This document shows, piece after piece, positions 34,103 to 42,377 of a stretch of DNA of 46,283 nt. The DNA comes from Alloprevotella tannerae (GTDB lineage Bacteria; Bacteroidota; Bacteroidia; Bacteroidales; Bacteroidaceae). The notes under the pieces are model-generated. The model saw nothing but the letters and a program-made list of their open reading frames with translations, was not told the DNA's origin and ran no database searches. Position 1 is the first letter of the stretch, and each line of letters opens with the position of its first letter. The position numbers were made by a program, and so were the translations under genes. The stretch is from the NCBI GenBank assembly GCA_015259125.1, contig JABZGR010000016.1:1-46283 (forward strand). The letters run 5' to 3'.

Positions 34103-34130
34103 GCCCAAAATGGGCAATTTAGCGTTTTTT
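34103..34130 (+). terminator. Possible terminator of the TauE operon
   Basis: A short stem GCCCA/TGGGC (34103-34107 with 34111-34115) is followed after nine bases by a T run (34125-34130). The stem is weak and the gap to the T run is longer than usual. Confidence 0.4.
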
Positions 34131-34196
34131 ATCCTCCCCAAATCGCGGCGAGCGATTGTGGAAGTAGAAAAAAAGTGAGAAAAATGGAATGAAAAG

Positions 34197-34227
34197 TTTG
34201 CGTTTACTGAAAATATCCGTACATTTG
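34197..34227 (+). promoter_or_regulatory. Consensus promoter of the SusC/SusD operon
   Basis: TTTG (34197-34200), a spacer of exactly 19 bases and TACATTTG (34220-34227) match both boxes. The start site would be near 34234, giving a leader of about 194 bases before the ATG at 34428. Confidence 0.78.
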
Positions 34228-34427
34228 CCAATAGCTAATATTCCGAAAATGCGAAAAAGCCTCGCAATAGGCCTTAGAAACCCCTCTCTCCGAGGTCTGG
34301 AATTAGCAAAAATAAGGAGGGAGAAGATCGGACGAGAACATAGCAAAATAACCGCTTTTACTGCGTCTGCCTCTCTTCACGAAAAACGCACGATGATTGA
34401 ATATATGTTTAATTTAACGGTTATATT

Positions 34428-37358
34428 ATGAACAAGAAGTTAGTGCTTTTGTCTGCGTGTCTGCTTTCAGCAGGCTCTATTTATGCGCAGCAACACGTAA
34501 CCGGCCGGGTAGTCGACGAACATGGCTCACCCGTGAGCGGTGCTGTCGTACGTGTGCAAGGGACTAAGCTCATGACGCAAACCGATGACAACGGTAATTT
34601 TACGTTCTCGAGCTTGCCCGCCACGGCTAAGTACATTAACATCACCAACGTGGGTATGAACCCCGAGACTGTGAGCATCACGGGCAATATGCAAGTGACG
34701 ATGAAAGAGTCTGGTGATAGCAACCTGACTGAGGCAGTCGTTGTAGGTTACGGTACGGCAAAGAAATTGGGTACGGTCGTTGGTACTGTGTCTAAAGTCT
34801 CTGCCGACAAAATTGAAAACAAACCGGTGACTACCGCCCTCGACGCTTTGCAGGGTAAAGTAGCCGGTGTGCAGATCTCGAACAACACGGGTGACGTTGG
34901 TAACATCAACGGTACAAGTACGAAGGTTCGTGGTACAGGTTCACTCAATGGTGGTAACACGCCGCTCTACGTGGTCGATGGTATGCCGGTAGGTGCTTCT
35001 GTGTTCTACATGTTGAACCCGAACGATATCGAAAGCTACACGGTTTTGCGTGACGCTTCGGCTACGTCTATCTACGGTTCTCGTGCTGCTAACGGTGTAA
35101 TCTTCGTAACGACGAAGAAAGGTCACCGCAATGAAAAGGCTGTGATCAAAATCGGTCAGAGCATCGGTTGGAGCCAATTGGCTCGCCGCATTGGTAACCC
35201 GATGAGCTCTAACGAATTGTTGGAGTATGAGTTGCAGAACGGTATCATTAACGGTGCGCAATATGCTGCTTACAAGGCTTCAGGCGTGAATACTGACTGG
35301 CAGAAGTACTACTTCAATGATAACGCTCCAATGTATAATACGAACTTCAGCGTTGCCGGTGGTAGCGAACGTACGACGTATTATACTTCTGCATCTTATA
35401 TGAAGAAAAACGGTTTGACGCCTTCTTCTCGCTTCAAACGCTATACGGTTCGTTTTAACTTGGATTCTCGCGCAACGGATTGGTTCCACTATGGCGTGAA
35501 CCTCGGTTTGAACTACGATGAGCGTACGTCAGATAGAATGTTTAATAACCTCTATGCCGGTAACAATGGTGCATTCTCTACGGTAACCAACAAGCCTTAC
35601 ATCAATCCTTATGACAAGGATGGCCGTAAGTTGGATATCATTCCGGTGATGAATGCTTATAATAATGAGCTTTGGACGAAACTTAATCCGTCATTTACGA
35701 ATGATGCCCGCCTCACGGGTACGGCTTTCATCGAATTGACGCCGGTTAAGGGCTTGACGCTTCGCTCTCAATTGGGTGTTGATGCTGCTGATACGCGCTC
35801 GACGGTGATCGGCTATCCCAGCGCGCCTTGGAATGATACGAAGGATGGCGGTTTGAGAAATGAATATTTCAGCCGTATGTCAAGCTTCACGATTACCAAT
35901 ACGGCCGAATATAAGATGGAACTCAACCAAGATCATCAGTTGACATTCCTACTCGGTCAAGAAGGTATCAAATCACAAGACTCCGGCTTCAACTCTTACA
36001 CGAAGGGTCAATCTGACGACCGTTTGATCGAGCTTGGTCACGGTACGAAAGCTGAATTGCCCGACTTGGAAGGTCTCGCCACGGTTGAATATCTTTCATT
36101 CTTCGGTCGTGTAGACTACGCATTAATGAACAAGTACTTCTTCGACGTAACGGTACGTAACGACCGCAGCTCTCGCTTTGGTGCGAACAACCGCTCTGCA
36201 ATGTTTGCTTCCGGTGGTTTTATGTGGAATATGAAGCGCGAAGACTTCTTGAAAGACATCGAATGGCTCACTGACCTCAAGTTTAAGGCCAGCATGGGTT
36301 CTACGGGTAACTCTCAAGGTATCGGCTATTATGATGCATTGACGAAGACGGGTCAGGTGATGTACAATGGTTCTAATGGTTGGAGCCTTGCTACGCCGGA
36401 GAACAAGAACCTCGGTTGGGAAACACAAATCCAAACGACGGTAGGTATCTCTACGCGCCTCTTCGATCGCTTGAATCTTGAAGTGAACTACTACAACCGT
36501 CGCACAAAAGACATGTTGATGGATACACCGTTGCCTTACACGACCGGTTTTGGCAGCCAAACGTTGAACATCGGTTCTATGGTTAACAATGGTATTGAGG
36601 TTCAATTTGACGTTGACGCTGTGCGCAACTGGAATGACTTGAATGTTAACGTATATGGTAACTTTACGTACAATGCAGACAAGATCACGAAGCTCTTCTA
36701 CGGCATTGATAAGTGGCCGCTTCCAAGTAGAAGTCTTGTTTATACAGTAGGTCAGAGTATCACTTTCCTCTTGCCGGTACGTGTAGGTGTTAACCCGGAT
36801 AATGGTAACATCGTTTGGGCTAAGCCGGGCGGTGGCACGACAGAAACTTACTCTGAAGATCTTTACCAAGATACAGGCAAGCGTCTCTTCGCTCCGATCA
36901 ATGGTGGTTTCGGTCTAAATGCTTCTTGGAAAGGTTTGACTTTGAATGCTGACTTCGCATTCACGTTGGGTAAATGGATGGTAGACAACATGGAGTTCTT
37001 TACATACAACCACAAGTTTACGCAAGACAACCACGACCGCGCGCTCGTTAATGCTTGGAAGAAGCCGGGTGACATCACGGACGTTCCGCGTTTTGGTGTA
37101 GCAAACCGTTTAGATACTTCTTTATTACACAACTCTTCTTTCCTCCGCCTCAAGAACTTGTCGCTCTCTTATGACCTTCCGAAGTCTTGGATGGAGGCTA
37201 CTAAGGTGATTCGCAATGTTCGCCTCTCTGCAACGGCTCGTAACCTCTTGACCTTCACGAAGTGGAAGGGCGCAGATCCTGAGTTCGGTGGCAACATCTC
37301 TAAGGCAACATTCCCGAATACGCGCGAATTCTTCTTAGGCATTGAAGTAACATTCTAA
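34428..37358 (+). CDS. SusC-like TonB-dependent outer membrane transporter
   Basis: A 976-residue protein with signal peptide MNKKLVLLSACLLSAGSIYA. Residues 22-105 are a carboxypeptidase-regulatory-like domain (HVTGRVVDEHGSPVSGAVV). TEAVVVGYGTAKKLGTVVGTV begins the plug, with LQGKVAGVQISNNTG and SIYGSRAANGVIFVTTKKG typical of the SusC group. The rest is a large beta-barrel ending FFLGIEVTF. It works with the SusD-like lipoprotein encoded 20 bases downstream. Glycine and arginine codons are strongly biased to GGT and CGT, which suggests high expression. No enzyme gene is beside it, so the imported nutrient (glycan, peptide or other) is unknown. Confidence 0.94.
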   Translation: MNKKLVLLSACLLSAGSIYAQQHVTGRVVDEHGSPVSGAVVRVQGTKLMTQTDDNGNFTFSSLPATAKYINITNVGMNPETVSITGNMQVTMKESGDSNLTEAVVVGYGTAKKLGTVVGTVSKVSADKIENKPVTTALDALQGKVAGVQISNNTGDVGNINGTSTKVRGTGSLNGGNTPLYVVDGMPVGASVFYMLNPNDIESYTVLRDASATSIYGSRAANGVIFVTTKKGHRNEKAVIKIGQSIGWSQLARRIGNPMSSNELLEYELQNGIINGAQYAAYKASGVNTDWQKYYFNDNAPMYNTNFSVAGGSERTTYYTSASYMKKNGLTPSSRFKRYTVRFNLDSRATDWFHYGVNLGLNYDERTSDRMFNNLYAGNNGAFSTVTNKPYINPYDKDGRKLDIIPVMNAYNNELWTKLNPSFTNDARLTGTAFIELTPVKGLTLRSQLGVDAADTRSTVIGYPSAPWNDTKDGGLRNEYFSRMSSFTITNTAEYKMELNQDHQLTFLLGQEGIKSQDSGFNSYTKGQSDDRLIELGHGTKAELPDLEGLATVEYLSFFGRVDYALMNKYFFDVTVRNDRSSRFGANNRSAMFASGGFMWNMKREDFLKDIEWLTDLKFKASMGSTGNSQGIGYYDALTKTGQVMYNGSNGWSLATPENKNLGWETQIQTTVGISTRLFDRLNLEVNYYNRRTKDMLMDTPLPYTTGFGSQTLNIGSMVNNGIEVQFDVDAVRNWNDLNVNVYGNFTYNADKITKLFYGIDKWPLPSRSLVYTVGQSITFLLPVRVGVNPDNGNIVWAKPGGGTTETYSEDLYQDTGKRLFAPINGGFGLNASWKGLTLNADFAFTLGKWMVDNMEFFTYNHKFTQDNHDRALVNAWKKPGDITDVPRFGVANRLDTSLLHNSSFLRLKNLSLSYDLPKSWMEATKVIRNVRLSATARNLLTFTKWKGADPEFGGNISKATFPNTREFFLGIEVTF

Positions 37359-37378
37359 TCGTATAGACAAATAGAATT

Positions 37379-38908
37379 ATGAAAAAGACTTTTTTCAAAT
37401 CGCTGATGATCGCCGCACTTATCGTGCCGACCTTCACCGCGTGCGAATTAGACCAATATCCCACGACTTCTATTCCGGGTGAAAAATCTTGGGAGAAGCC
37501 GAGTGATGCGACCAACTTCCATAAAGGCCTCTACGCTACATTGCGTGGAAACCTTGCAGGAACCGGTTATTTGTGGAGCGACATTTTGCTGGACTACTTC
37601 CAGCCAACCATCAGCTATGGTAACCGTGGTGGTTTGCTCTACACTTGGACTTATAGTGCGAATGACGTGGGTGGCCCTTGGTCAAGCGGCTATAGTGCGA
37701 TCTCTGATTGCAATTACTACTTGACGAACGTTGATAAGATTGATTATAGCAAGAGCACGGATCGTGCTACTGACTCTATCTTGGTAAGACAATACAAAGG
37801 TGAAGCATACTTTATCCGCGCCTTGGCTTATTCTAACATTGTTAGCTACTATTGCCGCGCTTATGATGCAGGTACGGCAGCTACGACGCGCGGACTTCCG
37901 CTCTTGACGAAGGTAGACGTGAGCGCAAAGCCCAGAAGTGCTAACTTGAAGGCTACGTATGAGTTCATCCTCAACGACCTCAAAATGGCTGACGATCTGC
38001 TTCAAGCGGATGGTCCGGACGAAGATGCGGCTGTAGGTGTGCTGATCAATAAAACAATGACGAAAGCGCTTCGCGCTCGTGTGTTACTCAATATGGGCGA
38101 CTATACGAACGCTTTGGCCGAAGCAGAGGCTTTGATCAATAGTGGTCACTTCGCCTTGGCTAATAGCGCTAACGCGTTGAAAGATATGTGGACCAATGAC
38201 CAAGGTTCTGAGTTTATCTATGTGCCGGCCGGAACGCCCGATGAGCGCTATGAATACGTTACAAACGTGAATAATAACAACTTCCACGCTTACAGCACAG
38301 CGGCAGGCGCATTTAGCCCCGACTGGATTCCTTCAAAGGCAACTGTTGAAATGTATTCTACTAACGACTGGCGTACGAAGATCTACTTAGATCCGAAGGA
38401 TGTGAAGTGTCAAGATCAAAAGGCGTCTCATGTAGCTCTTTTCAACAAATTCTTGAACAACCCCAACTTGGCGAAGAAGGGTGATAGCAAATATGCTCAA
38501 TACACTCTTCCTAAGCTCTTCCGCATTGCAGAGACGTACCTGATTGCAGCTGAGGCTGCTTATCGCCTCAATAATGTAGCAAAGGCACAGCAATATCTCA
38601 ACGCTTTGCGCACGAAGCGCGGCTTGCTCGCAACGTCAGAGACGGGTGAGAGCTTGGCAAAGGAGATCAGAATGGAATGGAAGCGCGAGTTTATGGGTGA
38701 AGGTATGTACTTCCACGTACTTAAACGTTGGGGCCTTGGCTTCACACGTGACGCTGCGACGCAAACGGGTGCTGCAAATGTCGTTTATGGCGGTGAAGCT
38801 GCTGCTAATATCGGATTGACCGTAGATCCAACGTTCCATAACAATTGGACGTTTGAGATTCCGACACAGGAGAAGACGATGAACCCGAATGTTGAGTTGT
38901 TCGATTAA
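37379..38908 (+). CDS. SusD/RagB family nutrient-binding lipoprotein
   Basis: A 509-residue lipoprotein with lipobox TFTAC after MKKTFFKSLMIAALIVP. The N-terminal region DQYPTTSIPGEKSWEKPSDA and helical TPR-like stretches (YFIRALAYSNIVSYYCRAYD, RALRARVLLNMGDYTNALAEA, YLIAAEAAYRLNNVAKAQQY) are typical of SusD. The C-terminus has GMYFHVLKRWGLGFTR and ends with the usual IPTQEKTMNPNVE. It sits on the extracellular face of the SusC-like barrel and captures the substrate. The same codon bias as its partner is seen. Confidence 0.94.
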   Translation: MKKTFFKSLMIAALIVPTFTACELDQYPTTSIPGEKSWEKPSDATNFHKGLYATLRGNLAGTGYLWSDILLDYFQPTISYGNRGGLLYTWTYSANDVGGPWSSGYSAISDCNYYLTNVDKIDYSKSTDRATDSILVRQYKGEAYFIRALAYSNIVSYYCRAYDAGTAATTRGLPLLTKVDVSAKPRSANLKATYEFILNDLKMADDLLQADGPDEDAAVGVLINKTMTKALRARVLLNMGDYTNALAEAEALINSGHFALANSANALKDMWTNDQGSEFIYVPAGTPDERYEYVTNVNNNNFHAYSTAAGAFSPDWIPSKATVEMYSTNDWRTKIYLDPKDVKCQDQKASHVALFNKFLNNPNLAKKGDSKYAQYTLPKLFRIAETYLIAAEAAYRLNNVAKAQQYLNALRTKRGLLATSETGESLAKEIRMEWKREFMGEGMYFHVLKRWGLGFTRDAATQTGAANVVYGGEAAANIGLTVDPTFHNNWTFEIPTQEKTMNPNVELFD

Positions 38909-38952
38909 GACGACGTAAGCAGAAATAAGTTCATTCCTCGATAAGAGCGAGC

Positions 38953-38991
38953 AGAAGGCCGCTGCAAACTTGCAGTTGGTGGCGGCCTTCT
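38953..38991 (+). promoter_or_regulatory. Intercistronic hairpin between the SusD and third gene
   Basis: AGAAGGCCGC (38953-38962) pairs perfectly with GCGGCCTTCT (38982-38991), and the loop holds TGCAAACTTGCA as a second stem. No T run follows. It may protect the upstream mRNA from decay or partly reduce transcription into the third gene. Confidence 0.6.
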
Positions 38992-39031
38992 ACTTACAAT
39001 TACAATACGAAAGGAAAAAAACAGAGACACA

Positions 39032-40210
39032 ATGAAAAAGTTTATTTTATCATTAGCTGCATTAGTGGTTACCGGCCTTGGCTTGACCTCTTGCAACAAT
39101 GACTTCGAAAATACGAAAGTGAGCTATCCGGCACAGATGCCTTATGGCTACTATCAATCGCAGTATACGCCGGATGGAAACTCTGAATACGCGCTCACTT
39201 ATACGACAACTTCGACCGGCCAGCCCATTCTTGTTGTAAAGATGCGTGGTAAATCTACCGGTGCCGACAGCGGAGTTTATCGCAACATTATTGCAACGAC
39301 TGACGTAAAATACGATCCTGCTACCGGTATCTTGAGTGCTTCTTCTGAAGGCTCTCTTTATGACTTCCCGGTACTTGCTTACGCTGCATTCCAAAAAGAT
39401 AACAACAAGGTTACTCTTAACGTGTTGAAGGCAGCAGATAGCACGCGTCAAGTGGTTTCTACTTTAGTGAAGAGTCAACCCTCTGACATCTATGGCACTT
39501 GGACCGCAAACATCAATGGCGTACAAACTACTTTGGTACTCAACGATAAAGGTAAAAGCACATCAACCCCTGAGGGTGGCGCGAAGACAACCATCACGCA
39601 TCAGTTTGCTAATGGCGCGGGTGTGATTACCTTCGCTGACGGCACGCAAGGTTCTGTGAGCTACAATGCCAACGGCCAGCTCGTTATGACCATCAATGGT
39701 CAGCAGGTGATTTTGGATCCTGCACAGAGCAAGGCAGAACCCGAGATCATGATTCCTATCTATGAAGGTGTCTACACGTCAGGTTTGTTCAATTCTCTTG
39801 GAAATTGTACGCTATATCAGAGCAACAAGGACGAGTCTAAGTATCAGATCAAGCCCTTCGTTCAAAACCCTGACGGTATGTACTTTACTTATAATAAGTC
39901 TACCGGCGTGATCGTGATTAAAGATCAGGACACTATGTACGACTTCACTCAAGATGGGCAGCCTTATGGTCATATATTCGTCAGCGACGCAGTGACCAAA
40001 GGTGCAGATGGTGCAGTGCCCAGTTCTTACGATGCTACCGGCAAGGTGTTTACCTTTAACGTTGTTTACTTCGTGAAGGCAGGTTCATTCAAACCAATGA
40101 CTGATGTTTTCGTTTTACAGAATGAGATTCCTCGTGATGAAGCTCCCGCTATGATTCACAAGACGCCTAAGTTCGAATTGAAGAACGTTCAATTGTTCAA
40201 GAATAAATAA
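39032..40210 (+). CDS. SusC/SusD-associated surface lipoprotein, unknown function
   Basis: A 392-residue protein with lipobox LTSC in MKKFILSLAALVVTGLGLTSCNN. It is beta-rich throughout. Residues 30-150 look like one beta domain (YALTYTTTSTGQPILVVKM, GVYRNIIATTDVKYD). Residues 155-225 resemble a lipocalin-like or calycin repeat (DIYGTWTANINGVQTTLVL, VITFADGTQGSVSYNANGQL). It shares the strong codon bias of the two upstream genes, which supports one operon. By position it is probably an extra substrate-binding protein, but I recognise no named family. Confidence 0.78.
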   Translation: MKKFILSLAALVVTGLGLTSCNNDFENTKVSYPAQMPYGYYQSQYTPDGNSEYALTYTTTSTGQPILVVKMRGKSTGADSGVYRNIIATTDVKYDPATGILSASSEGSLYDFPVLAYAAFQKDNNKVTLNVLKAADSTRQVVSTLVKSQPSDIYGTWTANINGVQTTLVLNDKGKSTSTPEGGAKTTITHQFANGAGVITFADGTQGSVSYNANGQLVMTINGQQVILDPAQSKAEPEIMIPIYEGVYTSGLFNSLGNCTLYQSNKDESKYQIKPFVQNPDGMYFTYNKSTGVIVIKDQDTMYDFTQDGQPYGHIFVSDAVTKGADGAVPSSYDATGKVFTFNVVYFVKAGSFKPMTDVFVLQNEIPRDEAPAMIHKTPKFELKNVQLFKNK

Positions 40211-40237
40211 TCGACCTTCGATTTAGACCTATAATTT

Positions 40238-40273
40238 GCAGCTTCGCCCTATTCCGGCGAGGCTGCTTTTTTT
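40238..40273 (+). terminator. Terminator of the SusC/SusD operon
   Basis: An 11-bp stem with one wobble (40238-40248 with 40256-40266) is followed by a run of seven T. It starts 27 bases after the stop codon. Confidence 0.9.
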
Positions 40274-40503
40274 GTGTTTTATCACGACGCTCCACATGCT
40301 CTCTTTTAAATGTAAACCCATTCATTCTTCCTTCAACCCTGCTCTTCGACGGTATCATAAGCCATGCACTGTGCCCTCTTACCTTCCATCAATCGATGAG
40401 TCCCTATATTTCGCATCACTTATTTTAATTCTTTATACCTCCCGTCTTTTATTCGCCTACACTGCGGCTACTTGAAGAAAGAAGGCTCATCGTTAAAAGT
40501 CCC

Positions 40504-40614
40504 ACCTAAGGGAATTTTAATTCCCCTTATGGGAATTTTATTTCCCACCTAAGGGAGTTTTATTTCCCACCTAAGGGAATTTCAACGGTCACCTATCATT
40601 GAATTTTTTTGCTC
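40504..40614. repeat. Short tandem-repeat array E, five units of 21-24 bp
   Basis: Units start at 40504, 40525, 40547, 40569 and 40591. Four carry ACCTAAGGGA or CCTTATGGGA followed by ATTTTATTTCCC or a variant. GGGAATTTTAATTCCC (40510-40525) is a perfect palindrome. The last two units drift (ATTTCAACGGTC; ACCTATCATTGAA). The unit matches that of array B at 10896-11000. Confidence 0.82.
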
Positions 40615-40781
40615 AACGATAGTCGGCTTTTGCAACCTTCTGCCCTCTGGTGTGCTACATTTAGCTTGCCACTTGTCCGCAGATTACGTAAAACAGACCC
40701 TGTGCTTTTAAGCGCTGCCGCTCAAGTTGATCAGTTCTGTCCGCTATAAGTTACATCTTGCAAGATAAACCGCGCGCTTTC

Positions 40782-40813
40782 TTTGGTCTTCTGCCGACTT
40801 TCACCTATCTTTG
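40782..40813 (+). promoter_or_regulatory. Promoter of the amidase operon
   Basis: TTTG (40782-40785), a 20-base spacer and TATCTTTG (40806-40813) fit the Bacteroidota consensus. The leader would be about 98 bases. Confidence 0.65.
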
Positions 40814-40917
40814 CTCCGCTCATAGGGCTGATTCTCTGCCGTAAAACAGATAACATTCCTTGGAAAGGGTAGAGCGTAGGCCAAATATTGGTTCTAACCG
40901 ATTGTGTATCGTAAACT

Positions 40918-42264
40918 ATGACGAAAAGACTGGCAACTTATCTCTTGCTGTGCTTATGCTTGCTGTGCGAGGCTGCTTTCGCCCAAAATGGTAAACGCTT
41001 TACGCTTGTTATCGACCCCGGCCATGGCGGTAAAGATACAGGTGCGCCCGGCGCATACTCCGTAGAAAAGAATATCAACTTGAAAGTGGCGCTGGCTTTC
41101 GGTCAGCTCGTGGAGCGCAACTGTCCCGACGTGAAAGTCATCTATACCCGCAAGACGGATATATTTATCCCTTTGCAGACCCGAGCCGACATCGCCAACA
41201 ACGCTAAAGCCGATCTTTTTATCTCTATTCATACCAATGCTGTCGATGGAAATCGTTCGGCCTATGGTAGCGAAACGTATACGCTCGGTATGGCGCGTGC
41301 AGAAGCCAATCTCGACGTGGCGAAGCGCGAAAATAGTGTGATTACTTATGAGCAAGATTATCGCCAACGCTATGAAGGTTTCGATCCGCGCAAAAGTGAG
41401 AGTTATGTGATCTTCGAATTGATGCAAGATCGCTATATGCAGCAGAGCGTTGATTTAGCCCAAGCTATTCAGCGCCAGTACGTTCGCAATAATCGCAGAG
41501 ATAAGGGTGTGCATCAAGCCGGATTCTTAGTCTTGCGTAAGACGTCTATGCCTGCCGTACTCACAGAGTTGGGCTTTATCACGACGCCCGACGAAGAGGC
41601 TTACCTCAATTCCGATCGTGGCGTTATCACGCTGGCCACTTGCATTTACAATGGTTTCCTTCAATATCGCAAGACGCATGATCGCACGGCCGTAGGCTTG
41701 CCGCAACCGATATTCACCTCTTCTGATGAATCAACCGATGACGCTGAAGATAAGAATACGCCACCGGCAGAAGTCGTGCCCTTACCCTCCACCACGCAGC
41801 AACCGACAAAACCGGCCGAGCGGGTAATCATTGTAGATCCTGCTCCTGCTAAAGCCGCAAATAAGCCGGTAGCCCGCACGCAGACTAAGAACGCTGTAAC
41901 TACGCCCGCCAAGTCGATTGCGCCGACTAAACCCGCTCAGTCCGCAAAGGCCTCTTCTACTTCGACCAAAGACAAGGCTGGTAAAACAGAGAAGACGACC
42001 GGGGGCGACAAGGACAAGCAAAAGACCGCGAAGGGCTTACACTATCGTATACAGATTGCCGTCAACGCTGATCGTCTTTCCTCGAACGACAAGCAATTTC
42101 GAGGTCTGAGTCACCTTTATATCTTTAAGGAGGGTGGACGCTTTAAGTATGTCACGGGTATTTATGCTACAAAAGCAGAGGCGCAGGCCGCCCTCAAAGA
42201 AGTCAAAAAGTCGTTTACTGACGCCTTTATCGTCAAGTTTAATGGAGATACCCACGTACCCTGA
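40918..42264 (+). CDS. N-acetylmuramoyl-L-alanine amidase with SPOR domain
   Basis: A 448-residue exported enzyme with signal peptide MTKRLATYLLLCLCLLCEAAFA. The Amidase_3 domain (about 27-250) has the zinc ligands His36 (DPGHGG), Glu50 (SVEKNI) and His105 (SIHTNA), and catalytic Glu in PAVLTELGFITT. It cleaves the bond between MurNAc and the stem peptide. A linker of about 115 residues rich in P, T, K and A leads to a C-terminal SPOR-like domain (about 375-445, YRIQIAVNADRLSSND to VKKSFTDAFIVKF). SPOR domains bind denuded septal glycan, so the enzyme probably acts in daughter-cell separation. The MCE gene follows after 113 bases. Confidence 0.93.
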   Translation: MTKRLATYLLLCLCLLCEAAFAQNGKRFTLVIDPGHGGKDTGAPGAYSVEKNINLKVALAFGQLVERNCPDVKVIYTRKTDIFIPLQTRADIANNAKADLFISIHTNAVDGNRSAYGSETYTLGMARAEANLDVAKRENSVITYEQDYRQRYEGFDPRKSESYVIFELMQDRYMQQSVDLAQAIQRQYVRNNRRDKGVHQAGFLVLRKTSMPAVLTELGFITTPDEEAYLNSDRGVITLATCIYNGFLQYRKTHDRTAVGLPQPIFTSSDESTDDAEDKNTPPAEVVPLPSTTQQPTKPAERVIIVDPAPAKAANKPVARTQTKNAVTTPAKSIAPTKPAQSAKASSTSTKDKAGKTEKTTGGDKDKQKTAKGLHYRIQIAVNADRLSSNDKQFRGLSHLYIFKEGGRFKYVTGIYATKAEAQAALKEVKKSFTDAFIVKFNGDTHVP

Positions 42265-42377
42265 TCAGAGGAGAGGTAAATCCGCAATAGAGTCATTTAC
42301 GTAAACCCAAGCATCAACCAGTAGCCCTTCGATCAGCTGCAGAATAAGATCGAGGCGTACATATTAACAACGAACTT

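Larger units (their letters stand above)
33951..34427. other. Intergenic region with terminator, SusC promoter and long leader
   Basis: About 480 bases. It holds a terminator-like hairpin (34103-34130), a full consensus promoter (34197-34227) and about 190 bases of leader before susC. The leader has a small GCCT/AGGC hairpin near 34258-34275 and AAGGAGGGAGAAG near 34314. No coding frame is convincing. Confidence 0.65.
40274..40917. other. Intergenic region with repeat array and amidase promoter
   Basis: About 640 bases between two plus-strand operons. It contains array E (40504-40614) and a promoter (40782-40813). A 79-residue frame at 40236-40475 covers the terminator and is not called. I see no RNA gene. 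Confidence 0.65.

Noticed and set aside
40236..40475. 79-residue plus-strand protein
   Set aside because: It begins inside the terminator of the SusCD operon and has no family features.
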